Below are positions 33,374 through 40,852 of a stretch of DNA of 46,001 nucleotides, piece by piece. Location of the stretch: contig JBMNPJ010000015.1 of NCBI GenBank assembly GCA_050943535.1, positions 1 to 46,001 on the forward strand. The letters run 5' to 3'. A program made the translations under genes and the position numbers. The notes under the pieces are model-generated. The model was not told the origin of the DNA. It made no database searches and worked only from the letters and a program-made list of their open reading frames with translations. How positions within the stretch are numbered: position 1 is the first letter of the stretch; every line of letters begins with the position of its first letter. The DNA is from Massiliimalia sp050943535. GTDB taxonomy: Bacteria; Bacillota; Clostridia; Oscillospirales; Ruminococcaceae.

Positions 33374-34111
33374 TTATTTCTTTTCCAAAATAATGTGATG
33401 AAAAAAGGCAATATTCCGAAGCTCAGGAACCTGTTCTGCTTCTTTTTCCAAAGCAAACATTTCGTCTGCCCAATGTTCCCGGCTTTTCACTTGGTTATTC
33501 TGCAATCCAAAAAACATGCGGATTCCATAGAGTTCCCGCTGCTGCCACAAATGTTCCTGCCCGGTTAGCAAATCTTCCAGCTCATATTCATGAATGGTCC
33601 CAAAGCTCACAGATTGTGATTCTCCTCGCTTTAACAGCTGGTGTGCAGCGTCAAGATCATATTCAAATACCGCTTTCTGCATGATTTTTCCAAAATGGTT
33701 GTGCTTAATCAGAGAAAGTTTTCCTCCTTTTTTCAGCACACGATGAAACTCTTTTAGAATTTCTCTGGGATTTTCTGCATATTCCAAAACATTGTGACAA
33801 AAAATCACATCGTATTGTTCTGACGGCTGCTGTTTCAGAGAGTCCCAGGAACCAATCAGCTGTTTATAATCATATTCCGAAAACCGCAGCTGAACCAGTT
33901 CTTCACTGGGTTCTATGGCAGTGACCTGGTTGTCTGCGGCAAAATGGTTGGCTGTGACACCAAACCCGCTCCCAAAATCCAGAATCTCCTGATGACGTAT
34001 GGGTCCTAACTGACTCCACACCATTTTGTAAAACAATTTCCCCCATGGAGACTGGATGCTGCGCCGATAATTTTCTGCTCCCTGAGACAGAGAAGCATTG
34101 TTTTGATTCAT
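33374..34111 (-). CDS. Class I SAM-dependent methyltransferase
   Basis: 245 residues. The SAM-binding loop is ILDFGSGFGVTANHF, followed by TAIEPSEEL and the post-II motif DVIFCHNVLEYAENP. RVLKKGGKLSLIKHNH is the usual strand after the acceptor site. The family includes small-molecule and tRNA methyltransferases (CmoM/SmtA-like); the substrate is unknown. AAGGAG precedes the ATG. Confidence 0.8.
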   Translation of the reverse strand: MNQNNASLSQGAENYRRSIQSPWGKLFYKMVWSQLGPIRHQEILDFGSGFGVTANHFAADNQVTAIEPSEELVQLRFSEYDYKQLIGSWDSLKQQPSEQYDVIFCHNVLEYAENPREILKEFHRVLKKGGKLSLIKHNHFGKIMQKAVFEYDLDAAHQLLKRGESQSVSFGTIHEYELEDLLTGQEHLWQQRELYGIRMFFGLQNNQVKSREHWADEMFALEKEAEQVPELRNIAFFHHIILEKK

Positions 34112-34140
34112 TCCACCACACTCCTTATGCCTCTTTCCAT

Positions 34141-34533
34141 TTATTGAGTAAGATCATAGCTCATGGCAAGCAGCCAGATGACTTCCTCTTTTGCAGTGCT
34201 TTCATTTAATAAGATACTGATCCAATGTTCCTTATTCATATGATACGCCGGAAAAATCCCCGGTTTTTCCCGGAGGGAGCCAATTAAAATTGGATCGCAC
34301 TTGACGTTGAGCACATCCACCAGATGTTTGCCGTCCATCCCCAGTTTATCTGCCTGAACTTTCAGGATCACTCCATACCACTTTCCGCTTTTCTTATGAC
34401 GGAGCACAGCGTTCTGGTCATTCCATGGATAATCCGGTATGGTTCCATATTCTTTTTTTACCCATGCAAACACATCCTCTGGGCTCATCCCTATCATCTC
34501 GCATTCTATATGATTTTTATTCCAATCCAGCAT
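34141..34533 (-). CDS. MmcQ/YjbR-family protein
   Basis: 130 residues. The YjbR fold is suggested by YPWNDQNAVLRHKKSGKWYG, VLNVKCDP, GIFPAYHMNKEHWISILL and a final EVIWLLAMSYDLT helix. These cytosolic proteins have a double-wing-like fold and no firm function. It overlaps the coiled-coil gene upstream by 17 nt. Confidence 0.82.
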   Translation of the reverse strand: MLDWNKNHIECEMIGMSPEDVFAWVKKEYGTIPDYPWNDQNAVLRHKKSGKWYGVILKVQADKLGMDGKHLVDVLNVKCDPILIGSLREKPGIFPAYHMNKEHWISILLNESTAKEEVIWLLAMSYDLTQ

Positions 34534-34780
34534 ACTTTAACGCAATTAACATTTCGTTGCCCAGCAGTTTTTTGCTCATTAATTCCCGGAACTGGTAAGA
34601 TTTTGTCTGGTTTTTCGCCCGCATCTCACCCAATTTTTCTTTTAGTTCTTCCTGTTCCTGTTTCAAGTTTTGGCAAAAATCCTCCAGCTTGGCCAGCCGT
34701 TCCAATGCTTCGGACATAGGCACTCCTTCACAGAGCTTTGCTGTTCCTGTTTCATCTCTTTGGGTATATCGTTCCATCAT
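34517..34780 (-). CDS. Small coiled-coil hypothetical protein
   Basis: 87 residues. The central part, from ALERLAKLEDF through KQEQEELKEKLGEMRAK, has heptad character and is rich in Lys/Glu, so a coiled coil is likely. GAGGA lies upstream of two adjacent ATG codons (34780, 34777). It resembles small phage-type proteins in length and charge, but no phage genes surround it. Function unknown. Confidence 0.55.
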   Translation of the reverse strand: MMERYTQRDETGTAKLCEGVPMSEALERLAKLEDFCQNLKQEQEELKEKLGEMRAKNQTKSYQFRELMSKKLLGNEMLIALKYAGLE

Positions 34781-34826
34781 TTTTCCTCTTTTCTATTACA
34801 ATTTGTATTTTTACTTATAAAATATT

Positions 34827-35396
34827 CTATTTGGATAAATCAAGATACAATAAAATCTGTACTTCTTCCCATAATTCCTGGGCATCATAAGCGTGCTGAT
34901 GAACCCCACCAATCTGTGCTCCTTGTTTTAAATAAAAGTGCAGTGCCGGAACATTATTATTTTGGCATTCAATCTTTAACTGCTTTAGCTCCAGCTGAAC
35001 TGCCTTTTCTTTGACCATAGAAAACAGCTTTTGTGCCACACCTTGTCTTTGGTATGCAGGATCTACCCGAAGATCCCACAAAACTCCCAGGTCATCCCTG
35101 CCGTCCAGCATATTCACTCCGGGAGTATGACAGCACAGCACTGCCCCCGCCACTGGGATTCCCTGATCAAATGCGGCGAAAAAATGCCAGTTGGACAGAT
35201 CAAACTGTTGATTCCAGCGGTCAAAGGTCTCCCAAACGGAAAAATCTTTCTCATACGGGGTAACCGGAGTCCGGTGAAAAGTAATGCCATCCAAATTTTC
35301 AAACTTTACCTGATAAATTTCACGAATTTGTGCTTTCATCGGAATCTGATCATATTGCGGCCGTTCATTTGGCTGTAGCTCTATATAATAAAGCAT
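34827..35396 (-). CDS. GNAT-family acetyltransferase (streptothricin acetyltransferase-like)
   Basis: 189 residues. The acetyl-CoA site is LWDLRVDPAYQRQGVAQKLF, and CQNNNVPALHFYLKQGAQIGG is motif B. The N-terminal extension and length resemble SatA-like streptothricin acetyltransferases, but resistance cannot be concluded from sequence. It stands alone before tRNA-Ala. Confidence 0.75.
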   Translation of the reverse strand: MLYYIELQPNERPQYDQIPMKAQIREIYQVKFENLDGITFHRTPVTPYEKDFSVWETFDRWNQQFDLSNWHFFAAFDQGIPVAGAVLCCHTPGVNMLDGRDDLGVLWDLRVDPAYQRQGVAQKLFSMVKEKAVQLELKQLKIECQNNNVPALHFYLKQGAQIGGVHQHAYDAQELWEEVQILLYLDLSK

Positions 35397-35440
35397 CTTA
35401 CATTCCCTCCCTGCAGTGTTTTACAGTTCCAAAACAAAAA

Positions 35441-35465
35441 TGCGGCAGGCAAGACACCTACCGCA
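35441..35465 (-). terminator. Terminator of tRNA-Ala
   Basis: TGCGGCAGG and CCTACCGCA form a stem just after the tRNA, followed by TTTTTGTTTT on the minus strand. Confidence 0.8.
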
Positions 35466-35470
35466 AACTA

Positions 35471-35546
35471 TGGTGGACCTGAACGGGATCGAACCGTCGA
35501 CCTCTCGGATGCGAACCGAACGCTCTCCCAGCTGAGCTACAGGCCC
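35471..35546 (-). tRNA. tRNA-Ala (CGC)
   Basis: 76 nt with an encoded CCA. The acceptor stem (GGGCCTG with CAGGTCC) contains the G3-U70 pair that identifies tRNA-Ala. The anticodon loop TTCGCAT gives anticodon CGC, reading GCG. D arm (GCTCAGCTGGGAGAGC) and T arm (GACGGTTCGATCCCGTT) are normal. Confidence 0.93.
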
Positions 35547-35674
35547 TTATGACACTGTTATCATTATAGCACATTTTTATAAAAAGACAAGTCCTCGCCC
35601 CGGAAATATTTCCAACCTGTAAAAACATGACAACAGTTTCACAAGATTTTTTCAAAAATACAGAGTTTTGCCGC

Positions 35675-35703
35675 TTGTAATTTCTCCTTTAAAATGTTAA
35701 TAT
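35675..35703 (+). promoter_or_regulatory. Promoter of the YczE/YitT-like gene
   Basis: TTGTAA (35675-35680) and TAATAT (35698-35703) are 17 nt apart, about 50 nt before the ATG. Confidence 0.6.
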
Positions 35704-35753
35704 TTTTAAGGACTTTAATTTCTGTTTCATGAATAAAAGGAGCTGGTAATCAA

Positions 35754-36404
35754 ATGAATTGGTTTCGTTTTCGCTTAAACCGATATATGGTGAAACGATT
35801 GGGCATGATGTGCGTAGGGGTCTTTTTTATGGGACTGGCTGTTACCATATACAACAAAACAAAATTCGGCACAGACCCGTTTACCGCCATGGTACTTGGG
35901 GTATCCAACCGGCTGAATATTTCTTTCGGGGTTACTCAGCTTGGCATTAACTGTGTGATCATTCTGCTGGGTGTCTTTTTCGGACGGCAGTTTTTAGGAA
36001 TCGGTACTGTGATTAATATGACCTGTGTTGGATTTATCGCTGACTTTACCACCTTCCTTTATGATAAAATCTTTCCTGATCCGGACAATATGCCCGCCCG
36101 TATCATTATGTTTACCATTATCTTTATCCTTCACTGTTTTGGCGGTTCCATTTTCTTTACCGCAGCACTTGGGGTAGGCGCATATGATATTGTGGGATTT
36201 GTCATGAACGACCGGCTTCACATTAATTACCGCTGGTGCCGTGTCACAACCGACGTCATCTGCGTAATTATCGGATTTTCTCTGGGAAGTATCATTGGGG
36301 TCGGTACCGTTTTAACCGCATTCTTTATGGGACCCATCATTCAGTTTTTCACCGATCATTTCTCTGTTCCATTCCTGAACAAAGAATTGGAAGCAAAAGA
36401 ATAA
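35754..36404 (+). CDS. YczE/YyaS/YitT-family membrane protein
   Basis: 216 residues with about five or six membrane segments. Conserved-looking parts include MGLAVTIYNKTKFGTDPFTA, GITQ-type VTQLGIN, LGVGAYDIVGF and a second GTVLTAFFMGP near the end. These match YczE-like integral membrane proteins of unknown function. AAAGGAG precedes the ATG. Its terminator follows at 36426. Confidence 0.78.
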   Translation: MNWFRFRLNRYMVKRLGMMCVGVFFMGLAVTIYNKTKFGTDPFTAMVLGVSNRLNISFGVTQLGINCVIILLGVFFGRQFLGIGTVINMTCVGFIADFTTFLYDKIFPDPDNMPARIIMFTIIFILHCFGGSIFFTAALGVGAYDIVGFVMNDRLHINYRWCRVTTDVICVIIGFSLGSIIGVGTVLTAFFMGPIIQFFTDHFSVPFLNKELEAKE

Positions 36405-36425
36405 AATATTGTTTTACGTAAAAAA

Positions 36426-36451
36426 GAGGCGCTGTTAATAAACAGCGCCTC
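36426..36451 (+). terminator. Terminator hairpin, left copy of a 26-bp duplication
   Basis: GAGGCGCTGTT and AACAGCGCCTC form an 11-bp perfect stem with a 4-nt loop, 21 nt after the membrane gene stop. It recurs at 36873-36898 with one base change. This copy has A residues before it but no strong T run after it. Confidence 0.8.
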
Positions 36452-36457
36452 AGTTTG

Positions 36458-36871
36458 TCGATAAAGTATATTACAAGAAAAAATTGTATAAATTTTTGTC
36501 TTTTGGGATTCTTAAGGGGAGCAAAAGTCCGTAGGACTATTGCGTGAGTCCCTTAGCAGTATAAATACCGCGTGCGTCAGAGACAAATTTTTTGTCTTTC
36601 TTTTATGGGCTTACGGCGGACAGTGTCCGCTGACCACCTTGCACTTCCTCTTTTTATGCCAAAAAGAGGAAGCAGAAAAGGGCACTTGGGGGCGTGCTCC
36701 GGAAATATTCGGTTAGTCGCACTGCCCCCAAGACCCCCAAGTATAGTTTGCACATCTAATAAAAACGATTGTTTTGCAAAAAGCGATGCGGCGCTAATCG
36801 TTCCAAAATGTCTGGTGGAATACTTTTGTTTGTATAATTTGCTAGTTTACATTATCTTTTTCTACAGTCTG
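36458..36871 (+). repeat. Dispersed structured repeat, copy C (longest)
   Basis: It starts TCGATAAAGTATAT and reads into AAATTTTTGTCTTTTGGG. The TTAAGGG hairpin is expanded by about 60 nt compared with copies A and B. The middle has a GGCGGACAGTGTCCGC stem, a CTTCCTCTTTTT/AAAAAGAGGAAG hairpin and a long CTTGGGGGC/GCCCCCAAG pair. The right end (GCGGCGCTAATCGTTCCAAA to TCTTTTTCTACAGTCTG) matches copy B. Terminator copies flank both sides. No coding region is seen. Confidence 0.82.
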
Positions 36872-36872
36872 A

Positions 36873-36905
36873 GAGGCGTTGTTAATAAACAGCGCCTCTT
36901 TTTTT
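36873..36905 (-). terminator. Terminator hairpin, right copy; serves pyk
   Basis: This is the same 26-bp stem-loop as 36426-36451 with one C-to-T change, followed by TTTTTTT on the plus strand. Placed 17 nt after the pyk stop, it can end pyk transcripts. Confidence 0.75.
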
Positions 36906-36921
36906 ATCAATCAATTTTTCC

Positions 36922-38697
36922 TTACTGATCGCACTGTTGAGTACAGCTGCACACAGTTCCTTTTTCCGCATCAATGGTAACCACACATCCGGATTTCAAA
37001 ATCTTGGTGGCATACTGAGCTCCTACAATAACCGGAATATCCATAGCCATTCCTGCAATCGCAGCATGAGAATTGGCTCCCGGCTGTTCTGTCACAATCC
37101 CTGCAGCTGTCTGCATCAGCGGAATCAACCGATTGGTTGTATGTGGGATTACCAGAATATTTCCGTCTTTGTATTTTTCCAAAGCTTCTTCTTCATTTTG
37201 ACATACACACAAAGTACCGCATGCTGCGTGAGAAGTAACGCCTTCTCCGCTGATCAGCACATGTCCAACTACCTGCACTTTCATCATATTGGTAGTCCCG
37301 GAAATCCCCAGTGGTACCCCAGCAGTAATTACGACCAAATCTCCATTTTCTACTACATTGGCCTTAGCAGCACTGTCTACTGCACAGTCAAACAGTTCGT
37401 CTGCTGTTTGTTTTTCTTCCAGCAACAGAGGAAAGACACCCCAAGACAAATTCAGCTGTCTGGAAACCTTTTCCTGGGTGGTACATCCTACAATGGTACA
37501 TGCAGGACGGTATTTGGAGATCATACGGGCAGTTTTCCCGGATTTTGTCACTGTAACAATTGCCGCCGCAGACATATCGTGAGCTGTGGTACAGGTTGCA
37601 TGAGAAATCGCATTGGTCACATCCAGCTCGGTGATATTTCCCCGCTCATTAAAGCGGCGGACATAGTTAATATCTGCTTCGGTTCTCAATGCAATTTTTA
37701 CCATGGTGCGCAGCGCTTCTACTGGATACATACCAGCAGCTGTTTCTCCGGACAGCATAATTGCGCTGGTTCCATCATAAATAGCGTTGGCAACGTCGGT
37801 TGCTTCCGCACGGGTCGGACGAGGATTTTTCATCATAGAATCCAGCATCTGGGTGGCAGTGATAACCTGTTTGCCTGCATTATAGGCCTTTTCGATGATT
37901 ACCTTTTGCAGTACCGGTACATCTTCCAATGGAATTTCTACCCCCATGTCGCCTCTGGCAACCATAATTCCATCAGAAACCCGGATAATTTCATCAATAT
38001 TATTGACACCTTCTGCATTTTCAATTTTGGCAATAATGTTCATATCATGACAGTCGTGTTCTTCCAGCAGTTTCCGAACCGCTAAAATATCTTCTGCACT
38101 GCGGCTGAAAGATGCAGCAATATAATCAAAGCCCTGTTCAATCCCAAAAATAATATCTGACCGGTCCCGTTCACTGATAAACGGCATAGAAAGGCGAGTT
38201 CCAGGAACATTGATCCCCTTAGAGTTAGAAATCACCCCGCTGTTTTTTACTGTACAGGTAATATCAGTATCTGTTACATTGACAACGCTCATTTCAATCA
38301 AACCGTCATCAATCAAAACAGTAGCGCCTGGTACAATATCTTTGGGCAGATCTTTATATGTAATGGAAACCATACTTTCATCCCCTACCACATCATTGGT
38401 GGTGAGAGTAAAAAAGTTTCCCCGTTTTAATTCCACTTTTCCTTCTTTAAATGTTCCAATTCGGATTTCCGGCCCTTTGGTATCCAAAATTGTAGCAATA
38501 GGCAGATGCAGTTCTTCACGCAGTTTTTTGACCAAATCCAGTTTTTTCTTATGGGAGGCATGATCTGCATGAGAAAAATTAAATCTGGCTGCATTCATTC
38601 CTTCCAGCATCAGTTTTTTCAAAACCTGTTCATCATCATTGGCAGGCCCCATTGTACAAATGATTTTTGTCTTTCTTAAATATTTACCATATTTCAT
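36922..38697 (-). CDS. pyk: Pyruvate kinase with C-terminal PEP-utiliser domain
   Basis: 591 residues. It makes pyruvate and ATP from PEP in glycolysis. TKIICTMGPA at the N-terminus, ATILDTKGPEIRIG, the signature IAKIENAEGVNNIDEII with MVARGDMGVEIP, and TATQMLDSMMKNPRPTRAE are diagnostic. The last 100 or so residues (IPHTTNRLIPLMQTAAG, TEQPGANSHAAIAGMAMD) form the extra domain found in many Firmicute enzymes. The frame reaches 38820, but GGAGG before the ATG at 38697 sets the start. Confidence 0.95.
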   Translation of the reverse strand: MKYGKYLRKTKIICTMGPANDDEQVLKKLMLEGMNAARFNFSHADHASHKKKLDLVKKLREELHLPIATILDTKGPEIRIGTFKEGKVELKRGNFFTLTTNDVVGDESMVSITYKDLPKDIVPGATVLIDDGLIEMSVVNVTDTDITCTVKNSGVISNSKGINVPGTRLSMPFISERDRSDIIFGIEQGFDYIAASFSRSAEDILAVRKLLEEHDCHDMNIIAKIENAEGVNNIDEIIRVSDGIMVARGDMGVEIPLEDVPVLQKVIIEKAYNAGKQVITATQMLDSMMKNPRPTRAEATDVANAIYDGTSAIMLSGETAAGMYPVEALRTMVKIALRTEADINYVRRFNERGNITELDVTNAISHATCTTAHDMSAAAIVTVTKSGKTARMISKYRPACTIVGCTTQEKVSRQLNLSWGVFPLLLEEKQTADELFDCAVDSAAKANVVENGDLVVITAGVPLGISGTTNMMKVQVVGHVLISGEGVTSHAACGTLCVCQNEEEALEKYKDGNILVIPHTTNRLIPLMQTAAGIVTEQPGANSHAAIAGMAMDIPVIVGAQYATKILKSGCVVTIDAEKGTVCSCTQQCDQ

Positions 38698-39050
38698 AAA
38701 AACACCTCCGTAAAATCCCCTCAAACCCTCAGTCAGAGTCAAAAAGAGAAAACCATCTCTTTTTAACATTATATCATAACTACTCCCTTTTTGCATTATA
38801 TTTTGCAGGAATCCCTTCATATTTTACATACATTTAACCTTGACGCTCAGATATTGATATTTGAACCGTAATTTTCTGCATGATTGTGATTTTCCAAAAT
38901 TCTATTTGCACCTTATACCAGCAAAATAACAGAATGGAAAATAGTATATGAGTTTGCATTAAAAACCGCAAGCATTTCATTTAATATATACAAAAAAATA
39001 AATAATTATCAATCAGATCATAGAAAAATCAAAAAAATGTCACATTTTAT
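38698..39050. other. Divergent intergenic region between pyk and a lipoprotein gene
   Basis: An AT-rich spacer of about 350 nt. On the minus strand TGATATAAT (38776-38768) is an extended -10 for pyk. The rest holds no plausible gene. An ATGTCA-n9-TGACAT inverted repeat begins at 39037 at its right end. Confidence 0.55.
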
Positions 39051-39079
39051 TTGACATCTTTCACAAATGTTCCTACAAT
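39051..39079 (+). promoter_or_regulatory. Promoter of the DUF4854-like lipoprotein gene
   Basis: TTGACA (39051-39056) and TACAAT (39074-39079) are 17 nt apart. The -35 box overlaps the right arm of an ATGTCA/TGACAT palindrome (39037-39057), a possible operator. Confidence 0.75.
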
Positions 39080-39114
39080 AAAGATAGTACTTTATTATGT
39101 TAGGAGAATTTATG

Positions 39115-39639
39115 ATGAAAAAACATTTTTCCCGTTTATTGGCATTATGTTTGGCTGGTGCGTTAGTATTCTCACTGGTTTCCTGTGGCGGAGACGACAA
39201 AGATGCTGCTACAAACAGCAATTCCAGCACAACAGTTTCTCAATCATCTGAAGAAGAAAACAGCACCTCTACTCCAGCGGAAGAAAATGAATCTTCTACC
39301 GGCGGTGATGCTGCTCAGCAGCTGGCAGACTATATTGCTAGCGATGAAGTTCAGCAGGAAATTGCTTCCTTAAAAGAAAGCGGAACAGCTCAGGGCTTAT
39401 CCAATGTAGAAATTCTTTCAGAAGGAACTAAACTGGTTTATGTATACACTTATGCAGAAGGTACTGCTACCGATGGTTTAGCAGAAGCACTGCAGGCAGC
39501 AATTGAACCTAATGCCAGCACTTTTGAAAATGTTGCTTCTACCTTATCTACTGCTTTGGGTGATGATATTTCAGTAGAAGTACGTTACAATGCATTTGAC
39601 GGCACTTCTATCTACAGCCAGACCTTTGAAAAGCCATAA
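39115..39639 (+). CDS. Lipoprotein, DUF4854-like
   Basis: About 174 residues. A lipoprotein signal peptide ends at LVSC, with Cys at about residue 24. A Ser/Glu/Thr-rich linker follows, then a small domain: LADYIASDEVQQEI, KLVYVYTYAEG, STLSTALGDDISVEVRYN. The layout fits DUF4854 surface lipoproteins of unknown function. The frame opens at 39097, but AGGAG is 5 nt from the ATG at 39112 and 8 nt from that at 39115; the latter is preferred. Confidence 0.75.
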   Translation: MKKHFSRLLALCLAGALVFSLVSCGGDDKDAATNSNSSTTVSQSSEEENSTSTPAEENESSTGGDAAQQLADYIASDEVQQEIASLKESGTAQGLSNVEILSEGTKLVYVYTYAEGTATDGLAEALQAAIEPNASTFENVASTLSTALGDDISVEVRYNAFDGTSIYSQTFEKP

Positions 39640-39658
39640 TCAAACATGTAAAACAAAT

Positions 39659-39690
39659 AAAAAGCCGACCATAAAATGGTCGGCTTTTTT
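39659..39690 (+). terminator. Bidirectional terminator between two lipoprotein genes
   Basis: AAAAAGCCGACC and GGTCGGCTTTTT form a 12-bp stem between two convergent genes. Confidence 0.88.
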
Positions 39691-39697
39691 GTTTTCT

Positions 39698-40318
39698 TTA
39701 TTCTGCAGCAGAAATTCGTTTGACCGTCACACCAGAAGCATCGGTTCCGTTGAGCTGTCCCACATATTCCACTGTAATTTTTTGATTTTCCATAATTCCT
39801 TCCGGAAGATCAATCTGCGTGTCATCGTTCAGAGAAAAGTCAATTTGCTGCTGATTGGCATTGACAATACTTACAGAATTCATAGACGCTTCCACTACCG
39901 TTCCGCTGATTACTCCGCCAGACTGGCTATCATCCGGACCCTGCTGAGCATCTTTTTCCACCTGGATTCGAGTTACCAAAACACCGCTGGCATCATCATT
40001 CTCGATGGTACCCTGATATTCAATGGTGATTGCCTGCCCAATTTCTAAACCTTCAAACTGGTTTATATCAGAATCTTCTCCAGTAGAAAAAGTCAGTTCT
40101 TTTCCATCACTGCCTTCTACTGTAATACTGTTCATGGTAGCATCTACAATAACACCTGTATAGGATCCTTTTTCTTCCGGAACAGATACGCTTTCTAACT
40201 GAGAAGTTTCTCCCGCAGAAGAAGTGCCGGATGTATCAGATGTATTGTTCTGCATTCCACAGGAAGCGACAGATAAAGCTAACAGCGCTGCCAGGAAAAC
40301 TGCCATATATTTTTTCAT
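39698..40318 (-). CDS. Lipoprotein with two tandem beta-rich repeats
   Basis: 206 residues. The signal peptide ends at SVASC (lipobox). After a Ser/Thr linker there are two similar modules: one starts around YTGVIVDATMNSITVEGSDG and ends DASGVLVTRI, the other starts SGTVVEASMNSVSIVNANQQ and ends DASGVTVKRI. Each looks like a small beta-barrel. This is a recent-looking internal duplication. GAGGG precedes the ATG. Function unknown. Confidence 0.72.
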   Translation of the reverse strand: MKKYMAVFLAALLALSVASCGMQNNTSDTSGTSSAGETSQLESVSVPEEKGSYTGVIVDATMNSITVEGSDGKELTFSTGEDSDINQFEGLEIGQAITIEYQGTIENDDASGVLVTRIQVEKDAQQGPDDSQSGGVISGTVVEASMNSVSIVNANQQQIDFSLNDDTQIDLPEGIMENQKITVEYVGQLNGTDASGVTVKRISAAE

Positions 40319-40540
40319 AATGATTCCCTCTTTTCCTATATTATGTTGCGCAAATAATTCAAAATTTTTTGCTTTTTATTTCTATTTCTCTTGACGGTTG
40401 GATTATAGCACAGCCTAACTATTTAATCAAGCCTATCTTTATGAATATTATCCCAAAACACCAAGTTGATTCCCTTTTGTTATAGTTTTGTTATTCTTAA
40501 AGAAGAAAATTTTACAGAATGATATTAAAATAAAAAGAAA

Positions 40541-40569
40541 AAAGCAGATGAAAAACTCATCTGCTTTTT
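40541..40569 (-). terminator. Terminator of the 5S rRNA gene
   Basis: AAAGCAGATG and CATCTGCTTT form the stem, with A and T runs on both sides, directly after the 5S 3' end. Confidence 0.85.
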
Positions 40570-40571
40570 GT

Positions 40572-40687
40572 GACGGCGCATACCTATGTTCCCAGCCCGT
40601 GTCCAGGCAAGTATTTTCGGCGCAAGTGAGCTTAACTTCTGTGTTCGATATGGGAACAGGTGGATCCTCACCGCTATCTACACCGTC
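40572..40687 (-). rRNA. rrf: 5S ribosomal RNA, stand-alone
   Basis: 116 nt. The conserved 5S core CCGATAT-type region reads CCATATCGAACACAGAAGTTAAGC, shown here only by its parts CCATATCGAACACAGAAG and GTTAAGC. The 5' GACGGTGTAG pairs with the 3' end TGCGCCGTC. No 23S or 16S gene lies upstream in the following 5 kb. It has its own promoter and terminator. Confidence 0.92.
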
Positions 40688-40703
40688 TTCATATTGTTTA
40701 TAT

Positions 40704-40732
40704 ATAATACCATAAACTTCTTATTTTGTCAA
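40704..40732 (-). promoter_or_regulatory. Strong promoter of the 5S rRNA gene
   Basis: On the minus strand TTGACA (40732-40727) and TATTAT (40709-40704) are 17 nt apart, so transcription should start about 10 nt before the mature 5S. Confidence 0.82.
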
Positions 40733-40852
40733 GTGTTACTCCCATAATTTTTATCAAAAAAGTTTGTCGAGTTCTCATAATAGAAATTGATTTTCTTTTC
40801 TGTTATGATGAATTTAATTTGAAATTCATGTAAGAAAGGATGACACTGCACT

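Noticed and set aside
36458..36871. Repeat copy C as an IS element
   Set aside because: No transposase frame or clear terminal inverted repeats of IS length; the ends are only weakly inverted.
36937..38085. 382-residue open frame on the plus strand
   Set aside because: It runs opposite pyk and has no recognisable domain or ribosome site.
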